A stretch of 64,000 bases of DNA from Cyanobium sp. Morenito 9A2. GTDB taxonomy: Bacteria > Cyanobacteriota > Cyanobacteriia > PCC-6307 > Cyanobiaceae. The DNA is taken from positions 62,001-126,000 of the forward strand of contig NZ_JAGQBJ010000002.1 of NCBI RefSeq assembly GCF_024345575.1. The letters run 5' to 3'. Below the pieces are notes generated by a model. It worked only from the letters and a program-made list of their open reading frames with translations, was not told the origin of the DNA and did no database searches. The position numbers and the translations under genes are program-made. Shown one piece after another: positions 17,414 through 26,818 of this stretch (position 1 is the first letter of the stretch; every line of letters begins with the position of its first letter).

Positions 17414-19335
17414 CAGGCACGATCCGGGAAGAAGGCCGCGTCTTGCTGGCTCAAGGTGGGCAAGACAAGGGCCCGATCGAGAAATTCGTTACGGCGCTCA
17501 CAGCTGGTTTCAGCAATCAGCAGACAACCATGACAAGCGGCGCCATGGGCGTAACGCTTCTCCAATTCATTATTAGGTTCGTGGCTGGCGCAGAAAGGAT
17601 CGTTAGAGCACAGTGAGGCTCGCTCAAGGGCCATCTCCAGCAGCTCATCAATGCGATCAGCCAACGCCACCAGGCCACCCAGTGAACCCTCGGAACCGCT
17701 GCCTCCGGTGAAGAGGAGGATGCCATAGCCGATATCATCGAAGGAATAGATCCGTTCTTTGATTGCTGAGGCGCCATAGCCGCAATCAAGAGCAGCTTCT
17801 GTGATCAGCAGATGGGCGAGGCTATGGAGCATGAGGTAGGGGCCACCTGGCCATTGGAACTTCTCCTCGGTGAGGCCGTGCTCTTTGTTCCAGGTCTGGA
17901 AGGCATCACGATGCTTGGAGAGGTGCTGAACCGCGCCATCGCTCTTGCACCACTCACGAATTGCGCCGCGATCGAAGCCGAGGAAGATCCCTTCGCCGAG
18001 ATTTTCCACAGCCGGTAGCCAGGTGGCTTCCTTTAGATCGATCTGTGCACGCTTGACGCCCAAGTCAAGGGGATCACCATCGATCTGGCTGACCACCGGC
18101 TCCAGGCGGGTGAAACCGAGCTGGGCCATCACCTCTCGCAGCTGGTGCACCTTCAACACCCGGTTGATGCGCTGATGGAACCAGGTTGGTTTGCCCGCCA
18201 GATCAAGGAGCTTCGCCTCAAAGCGGCTGCTGCCCTTGCCGCGCTGCAGCCCCTCAATGGGGCCGACCAACGCCCAAAGCTCCTGTCGTTTGAGGGCCTC
18301 GGTTTTCTCCGGTACTCCCGCACCACCACGGATGGACTCAAGGGCTTGGAAGATCAGATCGGGCGTTTCTCCCGCCAGTGGTTCCTTGATGTGATCGGGA
18401 GCGTAGTCCTCCAGCCAGTCCTTGAGCTTGGCGACGCTGGTGATCTTTTCAAAAATCTTCAGGTGCTTGCTGATCACCTCCCGCACCGCATCGATTGATT
18501 CGGGAATCGAAATGGCCGAGATCAACTCAGGGAAGTAGACATTGCTGGCGGAACGCACCAGCAGGCGATTGGCGTAGCTGCCTCCCTTGCCCTTGCCGTT
18601 GTCACAGGTTTCCCGGCCGAAGGGACCGAGCCAGGGCCGGTGGCCCTGACAAAACCGAAGCGCAGGCCGCTCGTCCTCATCGCCTTTGAGCTTCTGTTTG
18701 GCCTCTGAGAGCTGACGGCGCCCCCACTTCTCCAAGCAGTCAGGGTTGGAGCAGCGCACGAAGATCTCGGTGAAGTCGTTGCCGGCGCCAGCCTCATCCA
18801 GCCAAAGCGTGGCCCGGCAGGTGGTCTTGCCGCGATTCACAAACTCGCGCCAGTCGATGTCGCTAAGGTGTCCATTGGGGCAGCTCTGAACAAAGCGCAC
18901 CGGCACGACGCTATGGGCCTTGCGATCGGCATCGACGTACTTGCGTTTGTCGAGCCGGTCAGCCTCCACCAGGGGGCGACTGCGATAGGACTTGTCAGCA
19001 AAGATCTCTGTTTTGTCCAGCTGGGCCACGAACCAGTTGGGGAACTCGGGGCTGCGGATCCCACCCGGACGGCTCTGGCCTCCTGGGCCAACGTCGTGGA
19101 TGGGTGGCTTGCGCAACCGCAATGAACCAACATTCAGGCTTTGGCGGAGCTTGGCGATCAACCGGGGTTCATCGATCTCCTCTGGAGGTTGCTCAGGGCC
19201 GTAGAACCAGAAGTTGAGGCCGCCGATCACGATCGAGCAATCCGGCAGATCGACCATGGCGCCAGGGCCATAGGTGGTGATCAACTGGCTGTGGCGTACC
19301 TCTCCCTGGGGGCGCACGGACGGTTGACGGGCCAT
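17413..19335 (-). CDS. drmB: DISARM protein DrmB (DUF1998)
   Basis: A 640-residue protein with the DrmB start VRHSQLITTYGPGAMVDLPD, two cysteine pairs in the middle (CPNGH, CSNPDC) and the C-terminal DUF1998 region LMLHSLAHLLITEAALDCGY followed by a last zinc-binding set CSNDPFC...CHGC near residue 600. DrmB binds the DrmA helicase to form the core DISARM complex, which loads on unmethylated DNA ends. Start and stop both share one base with the neighbouring genes (TGATG at 19,335 and 17,413), so the trio drmA-drmB-drmC is coupled. The gene appears intact. Confidence 0.94.
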   Translation of the reverse strand: MARQPSVRPQGEVRHSQLITTYGPGAMVDLPDCSIVIGGLNFWFYGPEQPPEEIDEPRLIAKLRQSLNVGSLRLRKPPIHDVGPGGQSRPGGIRSPEFPNWFVAQLDKTEIFADKSYRSRPLVEADRLDKRKYVDADRKAHSVVPVRFVQSCPNGHLSDIDWREFVNRGKTTCRATLWLDEAGAGNDFTEIFVRCSNPDCLEKWGRRQLSEAKQKLKGDEDERPALRFCQGHRPWLGPFGRETCDNGKGKGGSYANRLLVRSASNVYFPELISAISIPESIDAVREVISKHLKIFEKITSVAKLKDWLEDYAPDHIKEPLAGETPDLIFQALESIRGGAGVPEKTEALKRQELWALVGPIEGLQRGKGSSRFEAKLLDLAGKPTWFHQRINRVLKVHQLREVMAQLGFTRLEPVVSQIDGDPLDLGVKRAQIDLKEATWLPAVENLGEGIFLGFDRGAIREWCKSDGAVQHLSKHRDAFQTWNKEHGLTEEKFQWPGGPYLMLHSLAHLLITEAALDCGYGASAIKERIYSFDDIGYGILLFTGGSGSEGSLGGLVALADRIDELLEMALERASLCSNDPFCASHEPNNELEKRYAHGAACHGCLLIAETSCERRNEFLDRALVLPTLSQQDAAFFPDRA

Positions 19336-22300
19336 CAGCTCACCTCACCATCGCCATCGGGGCGTTGGCGGATCAGAGCAGCGCTGGGTTCCACATCGCG
19401 CAGGCTCCAGTTGGCCAGGAATTCCTGCTGCATCGCCTTGAGTTCCTTGAGATCAGGATCGAGGGGGGTATGAAGCAGGGGTGCCAATTCCCCCTGCTCC
19501 CGGCCGTACTGGAGGAGGCCGTCGTTGTCACGGGCGATGCGGATCCACTTGTCGAGCAGGTTCATCACCTTCTTGCACACCTCAGCCTCGGTGTGTTCGC
19601 TGAGTGCCTTGCTTGGAGCTGAGCGGCGGGCGCGATCGGCGAGCCGCTGGGCTACTTCAGTCTGGATGGCACTGATGGCTTCATGGCTGCCGGCATCCTT
19701 GGCCCAGGTGAGCTGCGGGCTGAGATGCCGGGCCAACGCCACCGTGATGGCGGGCAGCCCCCGCTCCAGGGCTCTGGAGGACCAGGGCGTGACGCTGGTG
19801 GCCTCCACATCCCGATAGAACACCGAATGCCAGAAGCTGAAGCGCTCGTAGTGCGATCGATCGCGCGGGCGGTTCGGATTGAGCAACACCACCACCAGGC
19901 CAGGGCGTTGGTCGTCGCGACCGACGCGGCTGCTGGCCTGGATGTATTCGGCGGTGGTTTTGGGCTGACCCAGCATCACCATCAGCCCGAGGCGGGTGAT
20001 GTCAAGACCTACCGAGATCATGTTGGTGGCAAGCGCCGTGTCGACGCGTTGCTTCTCGTTATCGAAGCTGAGCTCGAGCCGGGCCTTGGTGGTGCTCACC
20101 TCCGAAGTGGGTACCCGTGAGGTGAGCTCCAGGGGCTCATTGGCAATCTTGCGGCGGGCATAGCGCGGGCTGGTTTCGTTGAGGCGGCGGCGCTGGTCGT
20201 AGGTGGTGAGCTGGGAGGTGACCTCCTCTTCCAGCAGGCGGCGGGTGATGCCGAGCTCCTTGATGGTGTTGAAGTACCCCAGAAACGTCATGTAAGGGTC
20301 GACGGGGTTGGGACCCCTGGGTTCACCGCGCTTGTCGCGGGCCCTTCGCTCTTTTTCGGCCTTGGCATAGAGCTTCTGGGCCGTGCTCATCAGAGCCAGG
20401 CCCACCCGCAGCAGCAGGGCTTTGATGTTGCGGCCCTGGGCGGACACTCCGAGGTAGAGACGACCCTCTGCTTCTGATGTGGGGGCTGTGTAGGAGAAGA
20501 AGGAATCACGCCGGTCGGGGCCGGGGGCCGGGAAGACGGCCGGTGTGCTGCTGCGGCCGAACAAGGCCTGCATCTGCTGGGTGGCGCGGCGCACGGTGGC
20601 GGTGGAGGCGACGATCTTGGGCTGCACGACTTGAGGACCGTTGGGAGTCTCCACCTGGCGGGCGCAGAGCTCATCAATCACAGCTTCATAGAGGCCGCCC
20701 ATCGAGCCGAGCGGGCCGGAGATGAGGTGAAGTTCGTCCTAAATGATCAGATCGGGGGGCTCCAGGCCGCCGGCCAGCGGTTGACCGCCCATGTTGGCGC
20801 CATCGCTGGGGCCGAAGAAGCCCTTGCCCGGCTGTGCATGGGAGACGCGGCCAAACAACTTGCCGGTGGCCCCCACCCAGGGCAGCGCGGCGAACTTGTC
20901 GACCGTGGCGATCACGAAGGCCGGCAGCCGCTGATAAAGCATTTCATCGACCGCCACCAGGGGCAGGGTGCTGTCTCCGGAGAAGCGGCACTGGCGGTTG
21001 CGGCAGCAGACCCGCAGCTCGCTCGGGTGATCGGCATCAGGGAGCAGACGGAACACGCCGCGCACCACAGCGGGGCGCTCATCAGCCAGGGACGCCTTGC
21101 CGAGCTCGGTGCCGCACCAGGGGCAGTTGTCGATCGGGATCGGTTTGTTGTCGCCACCGCTCCAGGCCAGCACGCGGGAGCTGGCACTGTTGTCGTCGCC
21201 ATCTCCTTTGTGGCCGAGCTTGTTGGGGGTGCCGCTCTGCCCCACCCACAAGCCGATCTCGAAGGGCCACTTTCCGAGCAATTGGGGATCCTTACGGCGC
21301 TCCAGCTCCAGCGCGCAGATCAAGGTGGAGGCCCGGCCGAGCTGATCAAGGGTGAGCAGGCGCAGGGTATAGCGCATCAACACGCTCATGCCGGCCGATT
21401 CGATCGAGCCCTCGTGGCGCAACCGCCGCAGCACCAGGGTGTAAGCCGCCAGCCCCAGGTAAGCCTCAGTCTTGCCACCGCCGGTGGGAAAGAACAGCAG
21501 ATCGATGGTGTCGCGATCCGCATCGGTGAGCTCGGCCATGCCCACGAGGTTCATCAACAGGAAGGCGAGCTGGAACGGACGCCACTGGGGCTGCTCAGCC
21601 TTGGGGTCGCGGCCCCGCATCACCCCGAACCGCTGGCGTGCAGCGGCATCCATCACCCGATTGGCGATGGCAAAGGCCAGTCGCACCCTCTCGTTCTCCA
21701 GAGCTTCAATGCCGCGCTCAATGCGCCGTGCCTGCTTGCTCGCCTCCTGCAGCAGCTCCGTGGCCGTGGCCTGCTGCTGCTTGCTGAGTGAGGCCGTCTG
21801 GCGCTGCTGGTGGATCCAGTCCGTGTAAGCCCGCAGCAGGGGGCGCCGCAGAGCCGCCTGCACAGGCTCAGCCCCTTCACTGGCCAGGCGATCCAGCTTC
21901 GCCATCGAGAGCACCAGGCCGGCCTCCTCCAGTTCTGCCACCCTGGGCAGCACCTTCTCCACGGTGGCCTGGGGCAACCAGGTGGTGCTGATCAGCTGGC
22001 AGCGGCCAGCGGCATCAATCTGGGGCGCCACGGAGATGTTGTGGCCCACGGCGAATTCGTGGTCGTCGCGGTAGTGGAGATTGTTGACGCGGTGGTCCCA
22101 GTCATTGGCGTTGGCGAGCCGATCAGCGGCGCGGGGATCACGGCGCGCCAGGAAGCCAGAGGTGCAAGCCAGATCCAGCTGCACCTGGAAGGCACTGGCG
22201 CGGTCGCGGTCTTCTGCGCTGCGTCCTTCGAAGCGTCGTTCGTTGGTGAGTAACAGGCTCACGGCGACGGCGCCGGGGGGATAGCCCTGATCGAGAGGAG

Positions 22301-22889
22301 CAGCCCGCAGGTGCCAACGGAGCATGAGCCCTTCGCTGCCGGGCACTTCCCTCGATTCAGCAGAGCGGCCGCTGAGGGTGAATAGCTCGGCAGGGAGGCT
22401 GAGTGGCTGCTGGTGGGGCTCACGTAACCAGGCCTCTTCCGCCTTGCTGTCTTCCGGCGGGGCGGTGGGCCGATAGCTGGCCCAGTGCACCATGACCTCC
22501 AGACCTGCACCTGCCGGCAACAGCAGGCTCAAGCCAACGGAACAAGGAAAGAACACCCGCCGCGCGGGACCAGCTTCGCTGGCTCCGGTGTCATCGGCGC
22601 TTGCGTTGCTTTTGCGCTTGGAGCTGAGGTTCTGGCCATCGAGGCCAGCGAATTCGTCGTCGGCCGCATCATCGGCGCGGGCGTCGAGGCTGGTTTCGCT
22701 GGGGATGAGAAAACCGCTCTGGTACCAGCGGTTGGGAGGGCGATCGAGCAGCTCCTCGCGGAGCTCAGCTGCCTCGTCGGTCTGGCCTTCGGCTTCCAGC
22801 TGCTCAAGGACTGCCGAGGTAGGGCCCAAGAGATCGAGGGTGAGGGCCTGAATCAGCTGGCTGCGGGTGGTGGATGAGATAGTCAACAC
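19335..22889 (-). pseudogene. drmA: DISARM helicase DrmA interrupted by an in-frame amber codon
   Basis: The frame from GTG 22,889 to 19,335 is 1,185 codons and continuous except for TAG at 20,739-20,741 (codon 717). The first part holds a degenerate N-terminal domain and Walker A FFPTGGGKTEAYLGL (about residue 468). The amber sits in DLII-stop-DELHLISGPLG, directly before the Walker B/DELH box, where relatives have Gln, so a single CAG-to-TAG change explains it. The second part holds the motif III region (VASTATVRRATQQM), ATNMISVGLDITRLG and QASSRVGRDDQ, the C-terminal helicase half. Without readthrough no functional helicase is made. An internal ATG at 20,702 has no visible ribosome site. 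The gene follows vapC with a single base between. Confidence 0.92.
20739..20741 (-). other. premature amber codon in drmA
   Basis: TAG replaces the Gln codon that precedes the DELH motif. Frame and protein similarity are unbroken on both sides, so it is a point change, not an indel. Confidence 0.9.
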
Positions 22890-22890
22890 G

Positions 22891-23283
22891 TCACCAGAGC
22901 AGACGGCAGGGGAACGTGGCCAGGGCGGAATCGATGCTCACCAGGTGCATGCCTTCCAGCTCAGCCTGGGCCGCCAGCAACCGATCGAACGGATCACGAT
23001 GGGGCTGCGGGTAGCCACCGGCTCGGAGGCCGTGCTGTAACTGCACAGCGAGCAACTGAAACCCCTGCTGCTGGAGTACGGCAGGCAGGTCGAGAAGCAG
23101 AGATTCGACACCAGGAAGCTTGCCCAGTCGGACTTTTGTGGCCAACTCCCAACCCGATGCGGCGCTCACGAAGATGGCCGCCGCTGGATCGTTGATCGCC
23201 GTGTGGGCGAGAGGGGAGAGCTTCTCGGGTTCCACCAGCCACCAAAGGAGGGTATGGGTGTCAAGCAGAAGTGAAGGTGCCAT
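22891..23283 (-). CDS. vapC: VapC-type PIN-domain toxin
   Basis: A 130-residue PIN-domain ribonuclease. Acidic active-site positions are visible: Asp8 in LLLDTHTLLWW, Glu around residue 45 in SGWELATKVRLGKL, Asp in PHRDPFDRLLAAQAE, and a late Asp in VSIDSALATFP. It belongs to the PIN group paired with Phd/YefM-type antitoxins. The ATG at 23,283 overlaps the antitoxin stop (TGATG), and its own stop is one base before the drmA start, so the toxin-antitoxin pair heads the vapBC-drmABC transcription unit. Confidence 0.88.
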   Translation of the reverse strand: MAPSLLLDTHTLLWWLVEPEKLSPLAHTAINDPAAAIFVSAASGWELATKVRLGKLPGVESLLLDLPAVLQQQGFQLLAVQLQHGLRAGGYPQPHRDPFDRLLAAQAELEGMHLVSIDSALATFPCRLLW

Positions 23284-23534
23284 CAATGGGGCAATGGGGC
23301 CTCGAGGGCGTCGAGCTCCTCGGGGGGAAGTGGGGCGAGCAGAACATCGGTGGCAGGAAGCTGCACCTTCCCCCGCAGCACACCCGGCTGGCGGCGGGGC
23401 TGATCGGTCTCCAGCGGCACCAGCCGCGCCCAGGGCTTGCCGTCTTTCGCCACCAGGATCGTTTCGCCGGCATGGGCGGCATCGATGAGCCTGGAGAACT
23501 GGGTTTTGGCGTCGTGAACGTTGAAGGAACGCAT
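23283..23534 (-). CDS. vapB: Phd/YefM-type antitoxin partner of VapC
   Basis: An 83-residue antitoxin. The DNA-binding N-terminal half has the family pattern NVHDAKTQFSRLIDAAHAG, followed by a strand ILVAKDGKPWARLVPL; the tail LPPEELDALEAPLPH would wrap the toxin. ATG at 23,534 is the family start, and a purine-rich GGAG lies within the palindrome just upstream. It closely resembles the antitoxin at 41,268. Autorepression together with VapC is expected from the family. Confidence 0.85.
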   Translation of the reverse strand: MRSFNVHDAKTQFSRLIDAAHAGETILVAKDGKPWARLVPLETDQPRRQPGVLRGKVQLPATDVLLAPLPPEELDALEAPLPH

Positions 23535-23576
23535 GGAGATCTCCAGGCATGGAGGGAGGTTAGTCCAGATATGGAC
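23535..23576. promoter_or_regulatory. candidate antitoxin operator upstream of vapB
   Basis: Two palindromes lie directly before the vapB start: GGAGATCTCC at 23,535-23,544, abutting the ATG, and GTCCA-GATA-TGGAC at 23,563-23,576. Phd-type antitoxins bind such short dyads to repress their own operon. Because drmABC follow vapBC without a gap, this site may control them too. Confidence 0.45.
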
Positions 23577-23674
23577 CCATCGCTGACCTCTTCCCATGCT
23601 TGCTTCGCCCCCCCCCAGCCGCCACCGAAGCAGAAAGAACCATTCACAGGGGCACAGAATAACTAAAAGAGTGA

Positions 23675-24429
23675 CTAGATCTCGCTAAACATGAATGAAA
23701 CCCACTCCCCGACTGCTTTAACACGAATACGTTGAAGAGCAACCCAGTCTTCGTTGCACGAACGCTTGAATTGCAGCTTATGCTTATCTGCCCAAATTGT
23801 TCGCCCGGCCCAGCTCATGTCAATTTTCTCAATACAGATTGAAGTTGGTGGTATCATGTTTAGAACAAGCGAATGCTTCCTTTTCTTGGTCGAACAAAGA
23901 ATCTGGAGCCCTGAATTTTCACATCCCATGTGGACGCATGGACGACTAAGTGATTATCCTCGATCTCCAGGGTTAACCTTCCTTGCTCGTCAGCAACCTT
24001 TGCAGAGAGCATCCATGGCATGCCTATGGCCGACGGTGCTTGCACGGCGAGAATTGGCTCATTGTCAACCGTAAGCACATTTCCCCATGTAGAAGTACAG
24101 GATCCTATGGCTATAGATACAGGATGTGTCCCATAGTCGAGCCACTCTCTAGAAAAACCCTGTTGCAAGCATTTTGGTGCTGCATTGTATAGCGCAACAG
24201 TATCCCTCGAAAGCAAACCTCTCTTCCTCTTTTGATTGCACTGCATGCAAAGAAGATTCATTCCTTCAGGGCGATGAGCAACGGCATCCTTGAAATCTGG
24301 GTCGAAATGCTCGTAATCATAGAAACATGTACCACATATCACACAGCCAAAGCCGCACCTTTGGCGAATTTGCTCCTGAATACTTCTTGGCACTGGGCGG
24401 CTTAGACCGTGGCTATTCACCTGTGCCAT
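23675..24429 (-). pseudogene. HNH endonuclease-family gene with a frameshift
   Basis: The first frame (24,429-23,860, 189 codons) carries an HNH nuclease module: CGFGCVICG, then YEHFDPDFKDAVAHRPEG, then LLCMQCNQKRKRG, so two CxxC pairs frame the His-Asn core. It ends in RPRKGSIRLF-stop. The overlapping frame continues with HSLVLNMIPPTSICIEKIDM to 23,675, which reads as the missing C-terminal sandwich domain; restoring one base near 23,863-23,872 joins them as SIRLVLNMIPP. The whole gene is clearly AT-richer than its neighbours, indicating a different origin. It starts 8 bp after the DUF262 gene. Confidence 0.72.
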
Positions 24430-24437
24430 AGCGGTTC

Positions 24438-26156
24438 CTAATGTGTCTGAAGAAACTCGTTCAGCCGCTCAGCGATCAACCGCCTCCGCTCCGCCAGGAA
24501 AGCCTTGTACCGCTCAACGGTCAGGACATCGGGTTTGGTGGGGATGCACTGGCTCTCAAAGGGCTGTTCCCCATTGGCCACCCGCACCTCAGGGAAGTAG
24601 AGAGCCGGTTCCTTGGTACTGATCTTGCGGTTGGCCTTGCCGCTGATGAAGGCGAGGTTGGCGATGTCGTCGGTTTCGCGGCTGGTGACGCTGCTCTTGA
24701 GAACAGCCTTGGGGAAGATGTGGTGGAACTGCAGCTGGTGGGCGTTGCCCACATGGCCAAGAGCGATGACCAGGTTGGAGCGCCAATCGCGGGCACCGGC
24801 GGCCTTGAAGGCCAGGAACATCGTCTTGAACAGGGCACTGCGCTGATTGCGGCCTTCCTGCTCATCCGGGGTGACATCCAGCCGACCCACCTGCGTGCGC
24901 AGCCGATCGAGCAGCTCCTGGAAGCCTCCGCCATCGCGCAGGATCTTGAGGTCCTGGTCGAGCAGGGTTTCGCTGGATCCACGGCTGTAGCGGCCCTTGG
25001 CATTGGCGAGCAACACCCAGCGGCGCAGGCCCTGCGCTTCATCGGCGCTGAGCTTGTAGCTTCGCTGGGCCCCGTAATAGCCCAGGCTGATCAGCAGGAA
25101 CGGCGAGGCCAGTAAGGCTGGGCTGGTGATGCTGGCATTGCTGCGCAGGAAGTTGATGGCGAACTCCATGCCGCGGCAGCCGTCATCCCAGCCGGCCTTC
25201 AACGCATCTGGCGTGAGACTGGCCACGGTGAGAAAGCGGGACTGACCGGTGACGTGGGCAACCAGATTCTTGAGGTGCAGGCCGAGGTCGAGTTCGAAAC
25301 CGTCTTTCGTGCAATCGGACTGGAAGGCCTGGAAAACCTTCAGGGAGCCACGCCACTTGGCGGTGATCTGGGCGAGAGCAAGATCGGAACTACGAAGCTT
25401 GGCACCCAGGGAGTTGACTCGCACGAAGATCTCAGTGAATTCGTCGTAGGAGAGGGTGCGCTCCAGCACATCCATCCGGTAGATGTATTTACGGATGTCC
25501 TTTAGGCGATTGAGACGTTGGGTGTAGATCTCGGCGCGTGGATCATCGAGGCTCGTGATTCCAGCTCGTCTGAGGAAGTAGTTGTTGTCATTCTTGCCAG
25601 TAAATACCTCGCTGACCTTCACCCACTGGGGCAGCTGCTCGAGTTTGCGGGTGCCCACCACGAAGGTCATCTTGTCGAAGCGCTTCTGCAGTTCATCTTC
25701 TGAGGCATCGGCTTCCTCGTCGGTGGGCTCTTCCTCGTCTTCTGTCATCTCGAGAGCGTCGATGTTGTTGTCGTCAACCTCGGTGATGAAGGAGAGCGTA
25801 TCCGGGTGCTCGAGGTTGAAGAGAAGCTCGATCGGACGGACGCGACCGTTCACCTGAACGGGTTCGCCGCGGATGACGGCCGAGAGGGAGGTGAGACGCT
25901 GCTGACCATCGAGCAGGAGCTGGGTTTTGGCGTAGGGATTGGCCTACTGACCAACGGAAAAATCCTGCTGCGGAACAATCTCATCGGTTTCCCAGATCAG
26001 GATGGCGCCCGAGGGATAGCCGCGATAGAGGGAATCCAGCAGATCGCGCACGCGGGTGGAGCGCCAGGCATAGCGGCGCTGCATCTCCGGGAGGCGCAGC
26101 TCACCGCGCTCGATCTTGCTGACGAGTTCCTCGACGGTGGCTTCGGCTTTGGCCAT
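24438..26156 (-). pseudogene. DUF262-HNH (GmrSD-like) restriction gene with an in-frame amber codon
   Basis: A 573-codon frame from ATG 26,156, broken only by TAG at 25,944-25,946 (codon 71). Before the amber: VEELVSKIERGELRLPEMQR and YPSGAILIWET of DUF262. After it: LLLDGQQRLTSLSAVIRGE, the ParB-like DGQQR motif of DUF262, and near the C-terminus LQFHHIFPKAVL with NLAFISGKANRKIS, an HNH domain. DUF262 plus HNH is the architecture of GmrSD-type enzymes that cut modified phage DNA. The amber lies between FSVGQ and ANPYA, so restart would lose the first 70 residues. It starts 4 bp after hepT. Confidence 0.85.
25944..25946 (-). other. premature amber codon in the DUF262-HNH gene
   Basis: The protein pattern continues in the same frame across TAG (FSVGQ-stop-ANPYAKTQLLLDGQQR), so a point mutation or recoding, not an indel. 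Confidence 0.85.
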
Positions 26157-26160
26157 GGGA

Positions 26161-26517
26161 TCAGCTGGATTCCTGATTCAGTTGTTGCAGTGCTTGGGCG
26201 CAGTGCTGAACGAGCAGAGGAAGATCTGTCTGGATGGCACCCCAGACAATGCGATCGCTCACGCTGAGGTATTCGTGGGTTAACAGGTTGCGGAAGTCGA
26301 TGATCTGGCGGCCCTCCGGGATTCGCTCGAACAGCTCGGGAGCTCTCTGGGAGATCACCCTGAGTGCTTCGCCGATGATGATGAACTCGCGCTCCACCGC
26401 CGAGCGGATCAGCCGGTTGCTTCCGTAGGTCTCACCATCGACTCCCACGGTCGCTGCCTCGATGGCGGATGCGGCTTCGAGAATGTCGTTGAGGTAGGCG
26501 CGGGGATCACGCTGCAT
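26161..26517 (-). CDS. hepT: HepT-like HEPN-domain toxin (DUF86)
   Basis: A 118-residue helical protein with the HEPN ribonuclease motif R-x4-H in [12 protein letters not shown] (about residues 79-90) and the typical start [18 protein letters not shown]. HepT toxins cleave RNA and are silenced by AMPylation from a MntA partner. The ATG at 26,517 lies inside the end of the nucleotidyltransferase gene (11-bp overlap), and the stop is 4 bp before the DUF262 gene. Confidence 0.88.
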   Translation of the reverse strand: MQRDPRAYLNDILEAASAIEAATVGVDGETYGSNRLIRSAVEREFIIIGEALRVISQRAPELFERIPEGRQIIDFRNLLTHEYLSVSDRIVWGAIQTDLPLLVQHCAQALQQLNQESS

Positions 26518-26818
26518 AGATTTCCTGCTTGCTGGCCTCGATCGACGCTTTGACGTAGGGATTGCGCACGGCATCAGCCATCACCAGATCAACGCGCGAG
26601 GCCAGACCAAGGCGCAGATCGTTGAGGAGTGCGAAGTAGGCCTTGTAGAGACTGGAGGGATCGAGTTGCTGGAACTCCACCAGCAGGTCGATGTCGCTTT
26701 CACCAGGCCGATAATCTGGCCGCAGCACCGAGCCGAACACATGCATGCGCTCCACATGATGCCGCCGGCAGGCGTCAGCGATGGCTTCCAGCTGGGTCTG
26801 GGCAAGGGAGAGGGTCAC
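26507..26818 (-). CDS. mntA: MntA-like nucleotidyltransferase antitoxin
   Basis: A 103-residue minimal nucleotidyltransferase with the catalytic pattern [20 protein letters not shown], in which GS is followed by the D-x-D pair that binds metal and ATP. The family AMPylates the Tyr near the HEPN motif of HepT. It starts at GTG 26,818, overlapping the end of the drmMI frame by 4 bp (GTGA), and overlaps hepT by 11 bp, so the pair is translationally wired into the DISARM operon. Confidence 0.87.
   Translation of the reverse strand: MTLSLAQTQLEAIADACRRHHVERMHVFGSVLRPDYRPGESDIDLLVEFQQLDPSSLYKAYFALLNDLRLGLASRVDLVMADAVRNPYVKASIEASKQEIYAA

Noticed and set aside
20702-20702. Internal restart making the C-terminal DrmA part a separate gene
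   Set aside because: The ATG lacks a ribosome site and the product would lack Walker A and B; the point-mutation explanation is simpler.
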